Source: Eretmocerus hayati
Taxonomy: Eukaryota > Arthropoda > Insecta > Hymenoptera > Aphelinidae
Assembly: GCA_029851415.1 (NCBI GenBank)
Contig: CM056743.1
Span: 93,780,501-93,844,500 of the forward strand
Reading direction: 5' to 3'
Length of the DNA stretch: 64,000 nucleotides
Both the position numbers and the translations under genes were made by a program. Shown here piece by piece: positions 1-11,861 of this stretch. The notes under the pieces are model-generated. The model was not told the DNA's origin. It was given only the letters and a program-made list of their open reading frames with translations, and did no database searches. How positions within the stretch are numbered: position 1 is the stretch's first letter; the number at the start of each line of letters is the position of its first letter.

Positions 1-1
1 A

Positions 2-1014
2 TTACAGACTAGAGCAGTCACAGAGTTAAGTGCACGCCAAGAAAATCCAGAAGCACGCGTCGACAATCAAAGATCCGAAATTCAACAGTTAATGCGTAAC
101 GGTGGTGCTAACGGTGTTACAAATAATGGCTTACCATAGTCGAATTTGATTTGCCTACGTTTAGCGCGGCTCCTTATGATCGCCCATGCCGTTATTTGGA
201 GAACATTATACGTTATTCCAAGCTCATGCATTTCAGCGAAGAAGTACTTCGTCTTACAATCGGTCAATCTTTGAAAGCCGCGGTGCGGGATTGGTGGGAA
301 TATGTATCGCCTAGTGTGTCGAATCTTGATCAATTTGCAGCAAAATTCAAAGCACAATATTGGAATTCCTCAATACAAGAGAAAATTAGACGCAAGCTTG
401 AATTTGGCTATTATGAAGCCAGAGGCAATTACAGCCGTAGTGAATACGTTATGCGTATATATGATGAAGTAAAGCAGCTTTCTGATGCACCGAGTGATCG
501 ATCAATTATTGAACGATTTTCTAAGCATTTTGATGAAAATATCCAGCAGTCAATTCTGATGAGAAATCTTGAGTCAATAGACGATTTAATTAGATTATTG
601 GATACAATCGATAACGCTGGTGTATTAAATTCATCATCGGGAACTACGCGTTATGTCAATTTCCATGATACTGATCGACGGTTCAGTTCAAGAAATAACA
701 ATTCAGCATCAAAGCAAGATAACGAGCAGGAATCACCACGTGCTAAGTCAAATTTTAGGGATGATTTTCGAACATCTACACCCCAAAATAACAAAAGCAT
801 TAGTCAGAAAAATCCTGCCAATCCTGCGTCTCGACTATATAATAATCAAGACGATGAAAGCCCTAAGAAATTATTACAACGACCGAAACCAGATGCACGA
901 AATAACCGCGAGGTAAATAATATTTCTCATGCATATACAGTAGAAGAGGAGGATAAAGATGAATCATCAGCCGATAGCCCCAACGATTCGGAAAACTCCG
1001 ACTCGTTGCATTGA
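2..1014 (+). pseudogene. Gag-like ORF of gypsy-type LTR element A (5' truncated by window)
   Basis: The frame is open from the window edge (frame 2, positions 2-136), then shifts by one base near 137 and continues to the stop at 1012-1014. The region after the shift starts with a proline/phenylalanine segment (LPTFSAAPYD) followed by a helical capsid-like stretch with the W-W pair and FAAKFKAQYW motif seen in retrotransposon Gag proteins. The last third is rich in R, S, N, D and E and has no CCHC zinc knuckle, as in errantivirus-type Gag. Its role would be assembly of the cytoplasmic particle. It overlaps the pol frame by 37 nt. The family call is from motifs and from the pol gene that follows; the frameshift near 137 makes this copy defective. 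Confidence 0.75.
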
Positions 1015-2446
1015 GCAAAGAACGCCCATGTGAAATCCGTAATAATGAATCCAATTCCAGTGCAACGAAAGAAGTTGAAAGGCGTTTTAGAAAAAATGAG
1101 TTCAAAAAGGAACTAAAAAGAATTATTGTTGATCAAAAAGTCGAAGGATGTGAGACCATCCCGGCTGGTCTGTCAAATCATTTTACAGTAGAACAAAAAG
1201 TTCCGGTACATCCAAATAGAAGCGACGTTTCGGAGGCTTCTGAGTTCAAGGTTGAGGAGCTGACTAGGCAATGCTCGGAAAGTGGAGTTTTAAGCACATT
1301 AGTTTCTAAAGACGAAAGGGATGAGACTGTGACGATTAAGTGTTGTTCTGAAGGGGTGCTGAGTCGAGTCGTAGGGCGACAAACTGCTCCAACTAGATTG
1401 ACTGCAGACACGACCAGGGGACAAACGTCCGAAAGTACAGTATTATTGCCGATTAGGTTTGGTTACGAGGGTGTGGATAGCTTTATGAATACGAATTTTG
1501 CAGAAAAGAAATTAACAGTTGCACAGATTCCTCCGGCGTTCGGCCAAGTATGTGTTATTTTTTCAAATCCGAGAGAAGAGTTGCTTAATGAAGAAGAATA
1601 TGTTAGTTCTTATGAAAGAAAAGAACCAACTGAATGCCCTGAAATTGTGATAAGTATTAATGGGATTTCAATCTCGGCCTTGATTGACACTGGTAGTAAA
1701 TTAACTTGTCCTCCTGCTGAAGTATATCAAAATAATTACGAATTGTGGAAGGAATTTCCAACTTTACCTTTAACAAACATGCAAGCTACTGGTTTTACTG
1801 GAGAAAAATCTGTAAAATTAAAGAAGCAATTGAGAGCCCAGGTGTCAATCCAGGGGACTCTAATTGAAGTAGATTTTTTTGTGGTGCCCAAGTTAGCAAG
1901 GAATAGTATATTTGGAATTGAAACTTTAAAGAATTTGGGCACACTAATAAATGTAAAGACTGATCCAATAATATTTGATATCAATGGTAAAAGTCATGAA
2001 ATTCAATATGTAAAATCTTCCATAAGTGAAAGTGAACTTAACGATACCAGACAAAAATGCATCAATACAGTAAATGAAATCTCTGAAAGTGACGAGGAAT
2101 TACCGCCAGTGTGTCAAGAAGAGGTGATTTATATTTTATCTGATGAGGAGATTGATAAAAAAGTAGACAAAATTTCTGTTTTGAATTCTCAAGAAGAGGA
2201 GAAATTAAAGGTAAAGTTGAGAAAGTTTAGAAGAATTTTTGATAAACGCCCTGGTCGATTTAAAAATTTTAAATACAAATTGAGAATGAGATACAAAACA
2301 CCTTTCAGGCAAAAATCGTATCCAATCCCATTTCAACATCGTGATAAGGTTGATGTTGGAATTCAGAGAATGAAAGAGTTGAGAGTTATCCGTCATGGCG
2401 TAAGCTCGTATATCAGCTCAATTGTTGTCGTGATCAAGCGGAATGG
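978..2446 (+). pseudogene. Pol part 1 of element A: aspartic protease and start of reverse transcriptase
   Basis: The frame opens after a TAG at 975 and overlaps the end of gag in the -1 frame, so translation by -1 frameshifting is likely; no initiating ATG is needed. A long linker rich in charged residues (about 1011-1620) precedes a retropepsin-like domain with the active-site string ALIDTGSKLTC near 1677-1710. After it come an acidic linker and the N-terminal fingers of reverse transcriptase (FRQKSYPIP, then the SSYISSIVVVIKRNG segment). The frame ends at a TAG at 2463, but the protein continues in another frame from 2447, so one base has been lost near 2447. Product: processing protease and part of the RT of a Ty3/gypsy-type element. 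Confidence 0.82.
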
Positions 2447-3799
2447 GATGTTAGAATATGTCTAGACGCCGGGGGTTTTAATGAAAAATCTGAAGAAGAT
2501 CACGATGGAGCTGAAGAGATGGAGGATGTGTTCAAGAAATGTAATAATATTGGTATGATGTCGAGTTTCGACCTAACTTCTAGTTTTTGGCAAATTTCTC
2601 TGGATGAAGAGTCTCAACAATATGTAGCATTTGCTGATAAAGGAACAACATATGTGTTTTTAGTCGTACCCTTTGGACTCAAAGTAAGTGGTGCAGCCCT
2701 TAAACGTGCAGCCTACAAAATTTTGATGAAATTAAACAAGTTTCTGATTGCTTTTGTCGATGACTGGCTGATAGTGTCGAAAGATTTTAATGAGCATTTA
2801 GAGCATCTTGAATTATTTTTCCAAACAGTTCTTGAAGAGGGTATCACATTGATCTTTGACAAAATGGAGTTATGCAAGGAAGAAATTAAATTTCTAGGAC
2901 ACATACTGTCTAAAGAGGGATTGAGACCCGATCCAGAGAAATTAGAAGCCATAAAGAAGTTCCCAGTTCCTAGAAACATCCATCATCTCAAAGATTTCCT
3001 CGGTTTGGTAAATTTTTGTGCAAAGTTTACGGATAGACTGGCGCATGAAACAGAGCCTTTGTTAGAACTCACACGAGCCAGAATAAAATGGAGATGGACT
3101 GATATACAGCAGCATGCATTTGATAGAGTAAAGGAGTTATTTGATCATAAAATGTTTTTGGCTTATCCTCAAAAAGATAGACCATTTTTTTTGTATAGTG
3201 ACGCATCAAAAACCGGGTTGGAGGCAATTCTGTGTCAGAATGATGACCAAGGGATTCAACAAGTAGTATCAATGGCTAGTCGTACTATTAAAGGCGCAGA
3301 AAAACATTATACCACAACAGAACACGAATTATTGGCCATTTTATGGGCTTTGCTCAAATTCAAAACTTTTATCCTTGGAGCAAAAATCTTTGTTATGTGT
3401 GATCATCAGGCTTTGAGTTATTTAATGACTTGTAGATTTTTGAATTCACGGTTGATGAGATGGGTTCTAGCAATTCAAGATTTCCAAATTATAATTCAAC
3501 ATATTGAAGGTAAAAAAAATATTGGTGCTGATACTCTAAGTAGAATTCAGATAAATGAGAATAAAATGGAACCATCTCAAGATTTTTCAATTTGCGAGAT
3601 TTTAGCACGTAAATCATCCAATGATTTGAGACAAAAATTAAAAAATTTGAGTTTTGAACAAGCAAAAGATGTTCGCCTTAAGCCAATAATTGTTGAACTA
3701 CAAAAGTCTCATGAATTCAAGGATTATACACTAGGAGATCAAGTTTCACAAAAGAACAGTAAGGTTGTTTTACCACAGAGTTTAGCAAATTGTTTGTGA
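2447..3799 (+). pseudogene. Pol part 2 of element A: reverse transcriptase and RNase H
   Basis: This frame continues the RT directly (VRICLDA at its start, a usual gypsy RT segment). The palm motifs are SSFDLTSSFWQISL, VPFGLKVSGAA and FVDDWLIVS; the catalytic Asp pair is encoded at 2759-2764. The thumb follows (KFLGHILSKEGL), then an RNase H domain with FFLYSDASKTGLEAIL, TTTEHELLAILWAL and the VMCDHQAL segment, and the tether ending GADTLSRI. All expected catalytic acids are visible. The frame closes at 3797-3799, where the integrase frame is already shifted by one base (near 3790). It converts element RNA to DNA in the cytoplasmic particle. High confidence in the domain calls; this copy is broken at both ends of the ORF. 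Confidence 0.9.
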
Positions 3800-4815
3800 A
3801 AGAGATACATGAAGTCTATGGACACATAGGTGGTAGAAAATGTGGAAAAATGATAGAGCAAGATTTTACAAGCTACAAATTACGGAAAATTATTGCTGAG
3901 TTAGTTAGGGTATGTGATTCATGCCAACGCAACAAAATTTATAATTAGCATGTAAGCGTAGAGTCTCGGCCTATTATTCCTGATGGATCGCACGATTTGA
4001 TATCTGTAGATTTTTCTTGGGCCATTACCAACATCACGAGGTGGAGTTAAATACATTTTTGCGGTAATGGACGTTCCACAAAGTATTTAGTTTCATACCC
4101 AGTAAAAAATGCGACCACAAAGACAGTATAGAGAAAAATTTGTGATGATTATATTCCAAAATATGGGTGCCCAAAGAGAATTCAAGCAGATTATGGTGCG
4201 CAATTCACGTCAAAAGCTTGGATAAAAAGATTGCAACAAGGAGGTATTATTGTAGTTTACTCTAGCATACGTCACCCTGCTTCCTATAATATTGAAAGAA
4301 ATATGAAAGAATTGGGAAATTTCTTTAGAGCACTTACGTCCGGAAACCATAAAAATTGGGCTCGATAGACAGATTTTATCCAAACAATTATCAATGAATC
4401 ATTTCATTCCACTACTGAATTTACACCGATTGAATCACAAATGGGCATAAAACCATCTCGATTTTGGGGGAAGTGGGTAGAAATAGAAAAACCTATAGAT
4501 TTACCATATGATCAAAAGTTGGCACTCGTTGCAAATTTTATATCTCAGAAAGGTCAAAAAAGGGCTTTGAAAATTAATATGAAAAATAACTTTACCAAAT
4601 CCAATATAGGTGATGAGGTACTCATCAAGGCATGCAATATGTCTGTGGCTGAGCAAGGCATAATGGCAAAGTTTTGTCAATTATATGAAGGACCTTATAC
4701 AATTGAGAAATCGTTCAACGATATTACTTTCCTTTTGATTGATTCTGAAACGAAAATCCAACGGGGAAAATTTCACGGTTCATTATTAAGGCCATACTAT
4801 CGATGCAAATTGTGA
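3790..4815 (+). pseudogene. Pol part 3 of element A: integrase (multiply broken)
   Basis: The HHCC zinc domain is visible at the start (HEVYGHIG and CDSCQ). The catalytic DDE residues are Asp at 4009-4011 (ISVDF), Asp at 4189-4191 (QADYGAQFTS) and Glu at 4294-4296 (YNIERNMKEL), with 34 residues between the second Asp and the Glu. The C-terminal domain is intact as a 124-codon frame from 4441 (GDEVLIKA, FCQLYEGPYTI, LLRPYY). Lesions: frameshift near 3790, TAG at 3946, frameshift near 4020, frameshift near 4083, TAG near 4129, TAG near 4366. It would insert element cDNA into the host chromosome. The stop at 4813-4815 lies only 28 nt before the next reading frame. Confidence 0.85.
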
Positions 4816-4843
4816 ATAGAGAATGCTTTCATATTTCTTTTAG

Positions 4844-5074
4844 ATGGCCAACACTTCAATCAAGCGTATGCGCCAAAGACGAAATAGAAAATTAGAACGG
4901 GTCTTCGTCAAGCTTCAAAGACTCACAAAACTGGTTGAGGAACTGACTCCTCGCCCAGAATTGACAGGAACATCGAGGTCATATCGGGAAAACGATCAAT
5001 CAGAAAGAGGAGGTTTTTGGGAAAATCTATCAACAGAAGTGCTAAGAACCGAATTTGGAAAAATAACTATATAA
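4844..5074 (+). CDS. Small basic ORF directly after integrase of element A
   Basis: A 76-codon frame whose ATG is the first triplet after a pyrimidine-rich tract ending in AG (4831-4843), so it may be the 5' end of a spliced exon. The N-terminus is very basic (KRMRQRRNRK), followed by a short amphipathic segment with heptad-like leucines and valines (VFVKLQRLTKLVEELT). No family is recognised. In errantivirus-type elements the third ORF at this position is expressed from a spliced RNA and usually encodes an envelope protein; here there is no signal peptide or membrane segment, so that identity is not supported. It could also be a chance frame. Confidence 0.4.
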   Translation: MANTSIKRMRQRRNRKLERVFVKLQRLTKLVEELTPRPELTGTSRSYRENDQSERGGFWENLSTEVLRTEFGKITI

Positions 5075-5162
5075 TTGTAATGTCTGTGCTGTCCTCTAGG
5101 CTAATAAAAATATTTTGTTTTTTGGTTAACAAACAAAAATTTCTTTCTTTTTCCACCTCAGG

Positions 5163-5372
5163 ACAGTTGCTCAAATCAAAAAACCTAAAGCCAAGAAATT
5201 GTTGGAAAGATATAAACAATGCGTGAAAGGAATTATTACTTTACAAATCCAAAGTAGAGGAAGAGCCAGAGCTCGGTTTAATGAATTAGTTCAATTATAA
5301 CACGGAAAGAAATCAGTTGAAGGTGAAATCGCGAAGATCCGTGAAGAATTTGGTAATAATCCAGAATGTTGA
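5163..5372 (+). pseudogene. Second small post-integrase frame of element A, one in-frame stop
   Basis: The frame begins right after a long pyrimidine tract and AG at 5142-5161, runs 45 codons to a TAA at 5298-5300, then continues in the same frame for 23 more codons to a TGA at 5370-5372. The product is highly basic (KKPKAKKLLERYKQ, RGRARARF) and then more acidic. No ATG starts it, which fits an internal exon better than an independent gene. No homologue is recognised. The coding impression rests on composition, the acceptor-like tract and the position between two other similar frames. Confidence 0.35.
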
Positions 5373-5538
5373 AAGGAGTATTATGTTAACAAAGGATATA
5401 TTGTAAAAAAGGAAAGTTGATTTGTGAAAACATTAAATTTGAATAACAGGATTTGTTTTATCTTTCATGTCCTGGGGTAAACCGGAATTTCTCATGGGAT
5501 AAGGTAGTCGAAAATTTTGTTTTTTTTTAGGTATCAAA

Positions 5539-6069
5539 ATGAGTCAAAAAGATCTTGAACAAGAACTGCAAAGAGCAATCCAATACTGGGTCAGAGAACA
5601 AAGCCACCATCGGATTCTAATTGCAAATCTGCAACGCGATTTGAAATTCTATAAAATGGTATATGGACATGGAAGAAATGTGTATAAATTAGCTGAAATA
5701 TTTTATGATAAGGAAGTATCTAAAAAACCTTTGCTTCAAATCACCGAGTTATTAGTAGAAGACCGTTTAGAAGAAATGGAAGTTGTTGAAGAATCTGGTC
5801 GATTTGATCAATATAAGTTGGAAAAGAAACATTTTGATTTAAATAATAATGATGTAGACGACTCAGAGGAGGTCTTAAGTAATCCTGATATGTTTTTAAA
5901 TCCAAGTCTAAGGCAAAAGGTCGAGTTATTGATTGAATATGATAAGAAAATGAATCAATATTTAGAGTTGAGGGAATTTCATGATGTAAGGGAGATGGAG
6001 AGGAACGAAAAATTGCATCATTCGTACCATGGAAAAAAAAATTGCCAAGGAAGCAATATTGAGGATTAG
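5539..6069 (+). CDS. Coiled-coil ORF of unknown function, downstream of element A
   Basis: An intact 176-codon frame with an ATG eight bases after a T-rich tract ending in AG (5519-5530). The protein is charged and almost wholly helical by composition: residues 1-45 (LEQELQRAIQYWVREQSHHR) and 120-155 (RQKVELLIEYDKKMNQYLELRE) look like coiled coil, with an acidic middle (about residues 70-120). There is no signal peptide, membrane segment or zinc motif, so it is not an obvious envelope or Gag. It is the only uninterrupted frame of this length in the element, which could mean that it was kept longer or that it is young. It may be an accessory protein of element A or an unrelated host fragment. 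Confidence 0.5.
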   Translation: MSQKDLEQELQRAIQYWVREQSHHRILIANLQRDLKFYKMVYGHGRNVYKLAEIFYDKEVSKKPLLQITELLVEDRLEEMEVVEESGRFDQYKLEKKHFDLNNNDVDDSEEVLSNPDMFLNPSLRQKVELLIEYDKKMNQYLELREFHDVREMERNEKLHHSYHGKKNCQGSNIED

Positions 6070-9000
6070 AAAGTATTTTGCTTACATCGAAATTCGAGAA
6101 TATGGGAAAAAAGGTTTTGTTGTCAAAACAAATAGAAAATGAGTTGAATTAGTGTATGCATTTTTTTTAAATCCCCCTTGAATGAAGTTGATTTAAATTT
6201 TCTGATACTCAAAATTTACCCCAACTGCAAGGGGACTATGCAGCGCTCAGCTTTTGGGGGTGATTTTGAAATAGTAGATTTATCGCGATTCTAGGAGTAT
6301 AATTTAAAGTTGTGATTTATAATTTAGTTTCAAATTTAGTTTTTGTTGTATTTTTCCATTTTATGTACCTGAAAGAAAATGAATAGTATTAATTTTGGGC
6401 TAACAGATTTCCAAGTTCAATATAGAATATACTAAAAGACCTTACGAGTGAATTGATGAGCAAACCATACCAAAATATGATGATATTGATCCATCGACGC
6501 AATCCATCCATAGATGAAACTCAAACAATTATTGGATGCAAAAGCAGGAGGCTGGACATCTTATCAGGTAATCAGGTTGCTAAATCTGGACATCTGGCAC
6601 CAGGTAATATCAGGAACATGAAACAAATACAAGAATTAGTATCTGAATGTATATTTTATTTTATTAGTGAGAAAAGAAATGTTAATAATAGAAAAGAGTC
6701 ATGCGAAAGCCATTCATTCAGTTTCATTCATTCAGATCTTATTCTCAATGGTCTGTCAGTACATATTTTTGCACATATAATCACACAGCCATCAGCTGAC
6801 AATATTTCACACTAACTCAACATTGATGGTTGAATCAGTCGATATAAAAAAACAGTCCAATAGAAATATACATTTAAAGTTCAGAGATACTCAAGATTCC
6901 ATACCTAATTTTCCTTGGTAGTCCCAGAATCCCATTTATCCTGAGTAAATGATGTTTATTCTGCATCTCGGCTCCCATCTGATGATGGTGATGGTTCAAC
7001 GCAGCTCAACTGATGTCTCTGGCCCATAACGTGGGCCATCCTTCCCAGTTGACGCACCAAGTTTTCCTATAAAAACACATGGAGAATTAGTTGTCTGACA
7101 TCAGCAATGCATTAACCACGAGTATTCAACCCATATAACATCAGCATCATGCAAAAAGAATAATTTATTCATTAGTTATAAAAATCACCCATCAACATCT
7201 ATCACCAAAACACTAATATTCTTCATTACATCATACAATGAGTACTAACACCCATGATATGCTTATACATGCTCTTAGAAATATGTTTCAGGTGTACTTA
7301 CCCATTGCTGCTATTTATTTGTCATTATTTTCCAATACTCACAATACCCAGCTGATTGTTGAAAGTGAACAAACACCTGTCATAACCACAATCCTTATGA
7401 CTGATGCACTGGATATCTTGATATCGTCTGCTGTATATTGCTATCTCTTGATTGGACAAACTGATTGATCATACTGCGATTGCGCAAGGGCACCAGGTTC
7501 AAATCTATGGGACTTTCTTATGGAGATTTTCTTTGGGAATATTATTGGAATATTCTGGATACGACTCAGATATGTTGCAGCCTAGAAGAAGAAGTCATAA
7601 TATTAATGTCATCAACATTCGATTATGGGAATCCTAACTATTAGCAAAAGTATCAAATGATCAATTTAAACAACCGCCAAACTCACATCTTGTATATCGG
7701 GTAATTGATATGTCGCCGATGGCTACCCAGAATACATTAATGTAAATTATACATCTATATCAATGATCACCGGCTCTTTGGGTAGCAATCGTCACTCAAC
7801 TCAGTCTCCAGGGTGAGCCCAGTTACCATCGCAATTAACATTGCAGGTACACTGTCATCTTGGCATCGGAACACTGCTATAATGCAGCTGCCACGTACTA
7901 CCTGGTTTTCTAGTTGTTTCTAAAATGTTTTCCTTTCTCAATTTCAGAGTGATCAAGTAACTACAGTTCAATTCAGAGTTTTTTCATTAAAATCATTATT
8001 GTGTTCATCGCTGCGCGACAAAAAGTAAGTCATAGTTAAGACTATGAATATTTAAAAATGTGTTCAGATATGTGTGTGTAAAAAGAAATTGCTGGGGTAT
8101 GAATTTATTTTATCTTATTTTGAATAAATGCTATTATTTTTAATCTAACCCATGTGTTATAACTCTCTGCTACCCTGTCGTATACCCAATACATAAGAAG
8201 TACATTCTGTAAACAAAATGATACCTTCATTTTCATCTCTTTCTAAAAAGAATTATAATTCAACTTTGTTGAATCTTCTCAAATGACCATTCGCATCTGC
8301 CATCTGAGCCGGGATATGAAACATAATTGAAATTCTTCATGAGTAGACTTACAAAATTCTATATTCAATTCAGTTTCAATAACCAGATCATTCAATTTTA
8401 GTTTCATACTTCTAGCCTACAGAAAACGCACTGCGATTCTCTAGTGAAACAAGAAGGAGGAATTTTCGCTCCATTTGCAGCATTAAGCACTCATGTATAC
8501 TCCACACTCTGTAATAATACCAAGCACAGCTGTGATGAAAATCCAGATTTAAGCCGATCGAGCATACACGAGGAACACGTACGAAATCTTCAAAAACCCC
8601 CAGATTGATCACAAACGTTCACCGAACCCAAGCTTCAGTTTGTAAACAATCCCCGGCAACGAGATCCGCTCAGTTAAATTCGAAAAACATAAGACGGATT
8701 CGATTTAATTTTAACGATTCGCCGATTCTCAGATTCATGTAACCGGAAATACTTAGCACGAACATCGATGCTTTTCGTATTTAACAGCATAGACATTGAG
8801 CGTTTATAGATTCTACCGAGAAATCTCATAAAAGTATAGTGAAAATTTCGTACGCATCAACATCTCTACACAACGCGTATACACATCCGTGCGCCCCGGG
8901 CTGGACTATCCGCAAGCAAGACTCATCTTGAAAGCAAGCATAAACATGTACACTACGTGTGTGTAAGAGAGCATCACAAAAATGAGGCATACTACATCAC

Positions 9001-9850
9001 GAATCAATGTCGACTTTGATTCCCATACAAGGAATCCAGTGCCCGGCGATCAACAGGAAAACTATCTTCGTTTGATATCTAACCTTAACTCACGTCCGAG
9101 CACGCCCGCAACAAAGGAAGAACGAGCGAGAAAAAATGAGAGAAAGAGCGCGCGAGAGGGATAACGCGAAAACACGTCCGTACCGGCTCATGCTGCCCGC
9201 GCTATGTGCTACACGTGCACGCACCAATGCCCTTCACTCGACGGCGACTCCGAATTACCTCGTATAAACCCAGCCTCAAACATGATGCCTACTAAGATGT
9301 TGATGACCCGCGCCTACAAATTTTCACGTACAATTCGTCGATATTCAGTGAATCTCACTCTGACACGACTTACCGCACTGTCGTGTTGTCTATCTGTCCC
9401 GGCGGACCATATTCATATTTGAATCGAAAAAACTTTGATCCTATGAATCGCGACCCTAATTCCACATGCGACCGTGCACAATCACTTACCTTGCATCGAC
9501 GATTTTTCGGTGTCCGCTGTTGAAGCTCTGCTCAGCGACGATGAGGCCTAGGATGTGGATTTTCTCCAGCGCAGTGGAAGCGAGCTGCGGCCCATAACCT
9601 ATGAGCTTTCAACCGTTGAGCAGGCTTATTTGTTCACGAAATCACCAAAACAGCACTTAATTAAGTGAACGTTTATTCAAAGATTCGAGACTCACTAGAT
9701 TCGTAAAATATGTAACACAATATATCGATAAGGAATATGCGTAGAGATGTGATCGCTGCAAAGGCTCGTCACGGAATAAGACAACGGCCGGCGGTCGTTG
9801 TCATTAACAGCTCTGCGTTGCCAACAAGAGAATCACGTCGACGTACGGGC
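6070..9850. other. No supported gene; probable 3' end of element A at left
   Basis: A G-run preceded by purines at about 6226-6236 and a T4G5 run near 6255-6266 are possible polypurine-tract remnants of element A, but no LTR can be shown because the 5' copy is outside the window. The rest is AT-rich with only short frames. Around 8640-9500 the sequence is richer in CpG and GC than its surroundings, but no exon can be supported there. Confidence 0.4.
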
Positions 9851-10795
9851 AACTTCATAACATTCGAATACACTTCTTGTATAAGTATTAAACTCTGAGA
9901 GAAATTAGTTCGAGTCAAAACTAAATTGCCCATGGTCATCACTACCACTCCTTCCACCGCATTCGAGGCCATAAAAATGGATTTTGTAGGTCCCCTCAAA
10001 ATGACAGAAAACGGCAATCGATTCATTTTAACGATCCAAGGAAATTTGACAAAATATGCCGACGGCATACCATTACCTGATAGTACTGCCGAAACAGTTG
10101 CTGCAATTTTTTGTCGTGAATTTATTTGTCGTTTTGGATGTCCAAGAGTCATTCGTACCGATCGAGGCAGCAATTTCCAATCAAAACTAATGGAACATTT
10201 CGCGAAATCATTCCAAATTGAGAAAATGAATTCAAATGCTTAGAGACCTTCAAGTATGGGATCGATCGAACGAGGTCGTCATATTTTGATTGAATATTTA
10301 AAAATGTATGCAGAGAAAGATGAATGGGATCGATACCTTAGATCCTGCATGTTTAGTTATAACACCTTGACCCATTGTAGTCATAATATGACCCCCTTTA
10401 AATTAGTCTATGGTAGAAAAGCCAGAATGCCTTCAAAATTCACTACACCTTCTGAAGAAAAATCGTACTCCGCATACTTAGATGAGCTCGTAAAAACCTT
10501 GGCACACACACAGAAGACAGTTCGTGATCGATTAATCTTGTCTAAGGAATTAGGTAAAAAATATTCTGATCAGAAACTAAACACATCCGATTTCTCAGTA
10601 GAAGAAGACGTATATCGTTTGAAAGAACCACGACCCAACAAATTTGAAGATCATTATGTAGGTCGATATAAGATTTTAGAGTTAATCAATGATCGTTGTG
10701 CTAGACTAGACATAGGTTATGGAAAAACGGAGGTGGTTCATCTGGATAAGCTGAAGCATGCTTACATACGGGTGCCCCAATCAGAAGAATAAAAC
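9851..10795 (+). pseudogene. Integrase fragment of a second gypsy-type element
   Basis: One reading frame carries the core and C-terminal domains of a Ty3/gypsy integrase. The DDE residues are Asp in KMDFVGPL (codon at about 9980), Asp in IRTDRGSNF (about 10160) and Glu in GSIERGR (about 10268), with 35 residues between the last two. The C-terminal part has SYNTLTH, MTPFKLVYGRKARMP, EDVYRLKEPRPNKFEDHYVGRY and ends VVHLDKLKHAYI. Lesions: a TGA at 9896, ahead of the core, and a TAG at 10241-10243 where the family normally has an aromatic or basic residue. No reverse transcriptase is found upstream, so this is a piece of an element. It differs clearly in sequence from the integrases of elements A and B. 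Confidence 0.85.
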
Positions 10796-11809
10796 ACTCT
10801 TTCTCTATCCAGCTATTTTCAAAACGATAGCTTGCTACGTCGCTCTTACTCGTGACTCCACCACAGAAACTACTAGTTCAAAATGTAAGTTTTTTCAAGC
10901 TTCAAACGGTGGATGCCATTGAAATTGCAGAGGAAACACTTCCTTTCAGCAAGACCTACACCTTGACCCCCTCACACAATACTCATCATGTCTAATTTCA
11001 TCGAATCATCTTCGTCAATAATCATGCGAGAAATTCCCATCCTTTTGGTCTTCCCATCATCCAATGAGCGCACAAATCATTTACACCTCATAACATAGCG
11101 GCATACACGGGTCGTCCATTTGCCCTCACCGCGGAAACTTGCACTCACTCACGCAAAACGCATGCACACTACACCCCTGTAACTTGATAGGAATTTTCAC
11201 CACAGTGCGCACTCCGAGTTCAATTGTGTGGCTGATTGGTCTTCACGTAAGTGCTGAAGTTTCGCGGGCGTGGATTCTGTCAATTGAGGAACGGAGATGC
11301 GGGAAGCCTCGGATTGTATGAAGAATTAAAATTTGCTGCGAGTATGTGAAGTATTGCAGGCAGAATTAGGTATTCAAGGAACTGAAAATGAAATATTTGT
11401 GTGTTAGGGAAAAGCAAGCGCTAGATAACTGTCACCTCGAGGTTGCAGGGCTGCAAGAGTCATGAAACGACCGAAGCACTCGAAATTATGAAATTCATAC
11501 TCCTAATGAACACATCGGCGAATTTAATTTGGCACGTTTTGCGGTGGCATCGATCGTTCACAAGTGCTACCAACAAGTACACTCTCGTCATAGAAGTACG
11601 TAAGATCTTAATGACCGTGCGGCAAATCGGAAGGATTATTTAAAACGCGAAATTTTAGTTTGATTTATGATCGTGAGCCCTTTACAACGTCCAAAACTCG
11701 ACGAGCGAATCTTTCGACCGCTTTCCCTCAAATTCGCATTCTTGTAAGGTTGCGCAGGTCGTCGTGGTATAGAATTAAAAGGGTAAACTAGACACCAAGC
11801 GTTGCCTCG

Positions 11810-11861
11810 TTAAATAACTTATCCAGAACTTGCAAGTGGTAGTTGCAAGTAAGTTATTTAA
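11810..11861. repeat. Hairpin-forming inverted repeat
   Basis: Two perfect stem segments, 12 bp (TTAAATAACTTA) and 7 bp (CTTGCAA), are matched on the right by their reverse complements. The left arm has a 7-nt bulge between the segments; the loop is 7 nt. No terminal duplication is visible. Confidence 0.6.

Noticed and set aside
5539..6069. Envelope gene of element A
   Set aside because: No signal peptide, no membrane segment and no furin-type site; the protein is a soluble coiled coil by composition.
9769..10173. 134-codon frame on the - strand
   Set aside because: It is the antisense shadow of the integrase fragment.
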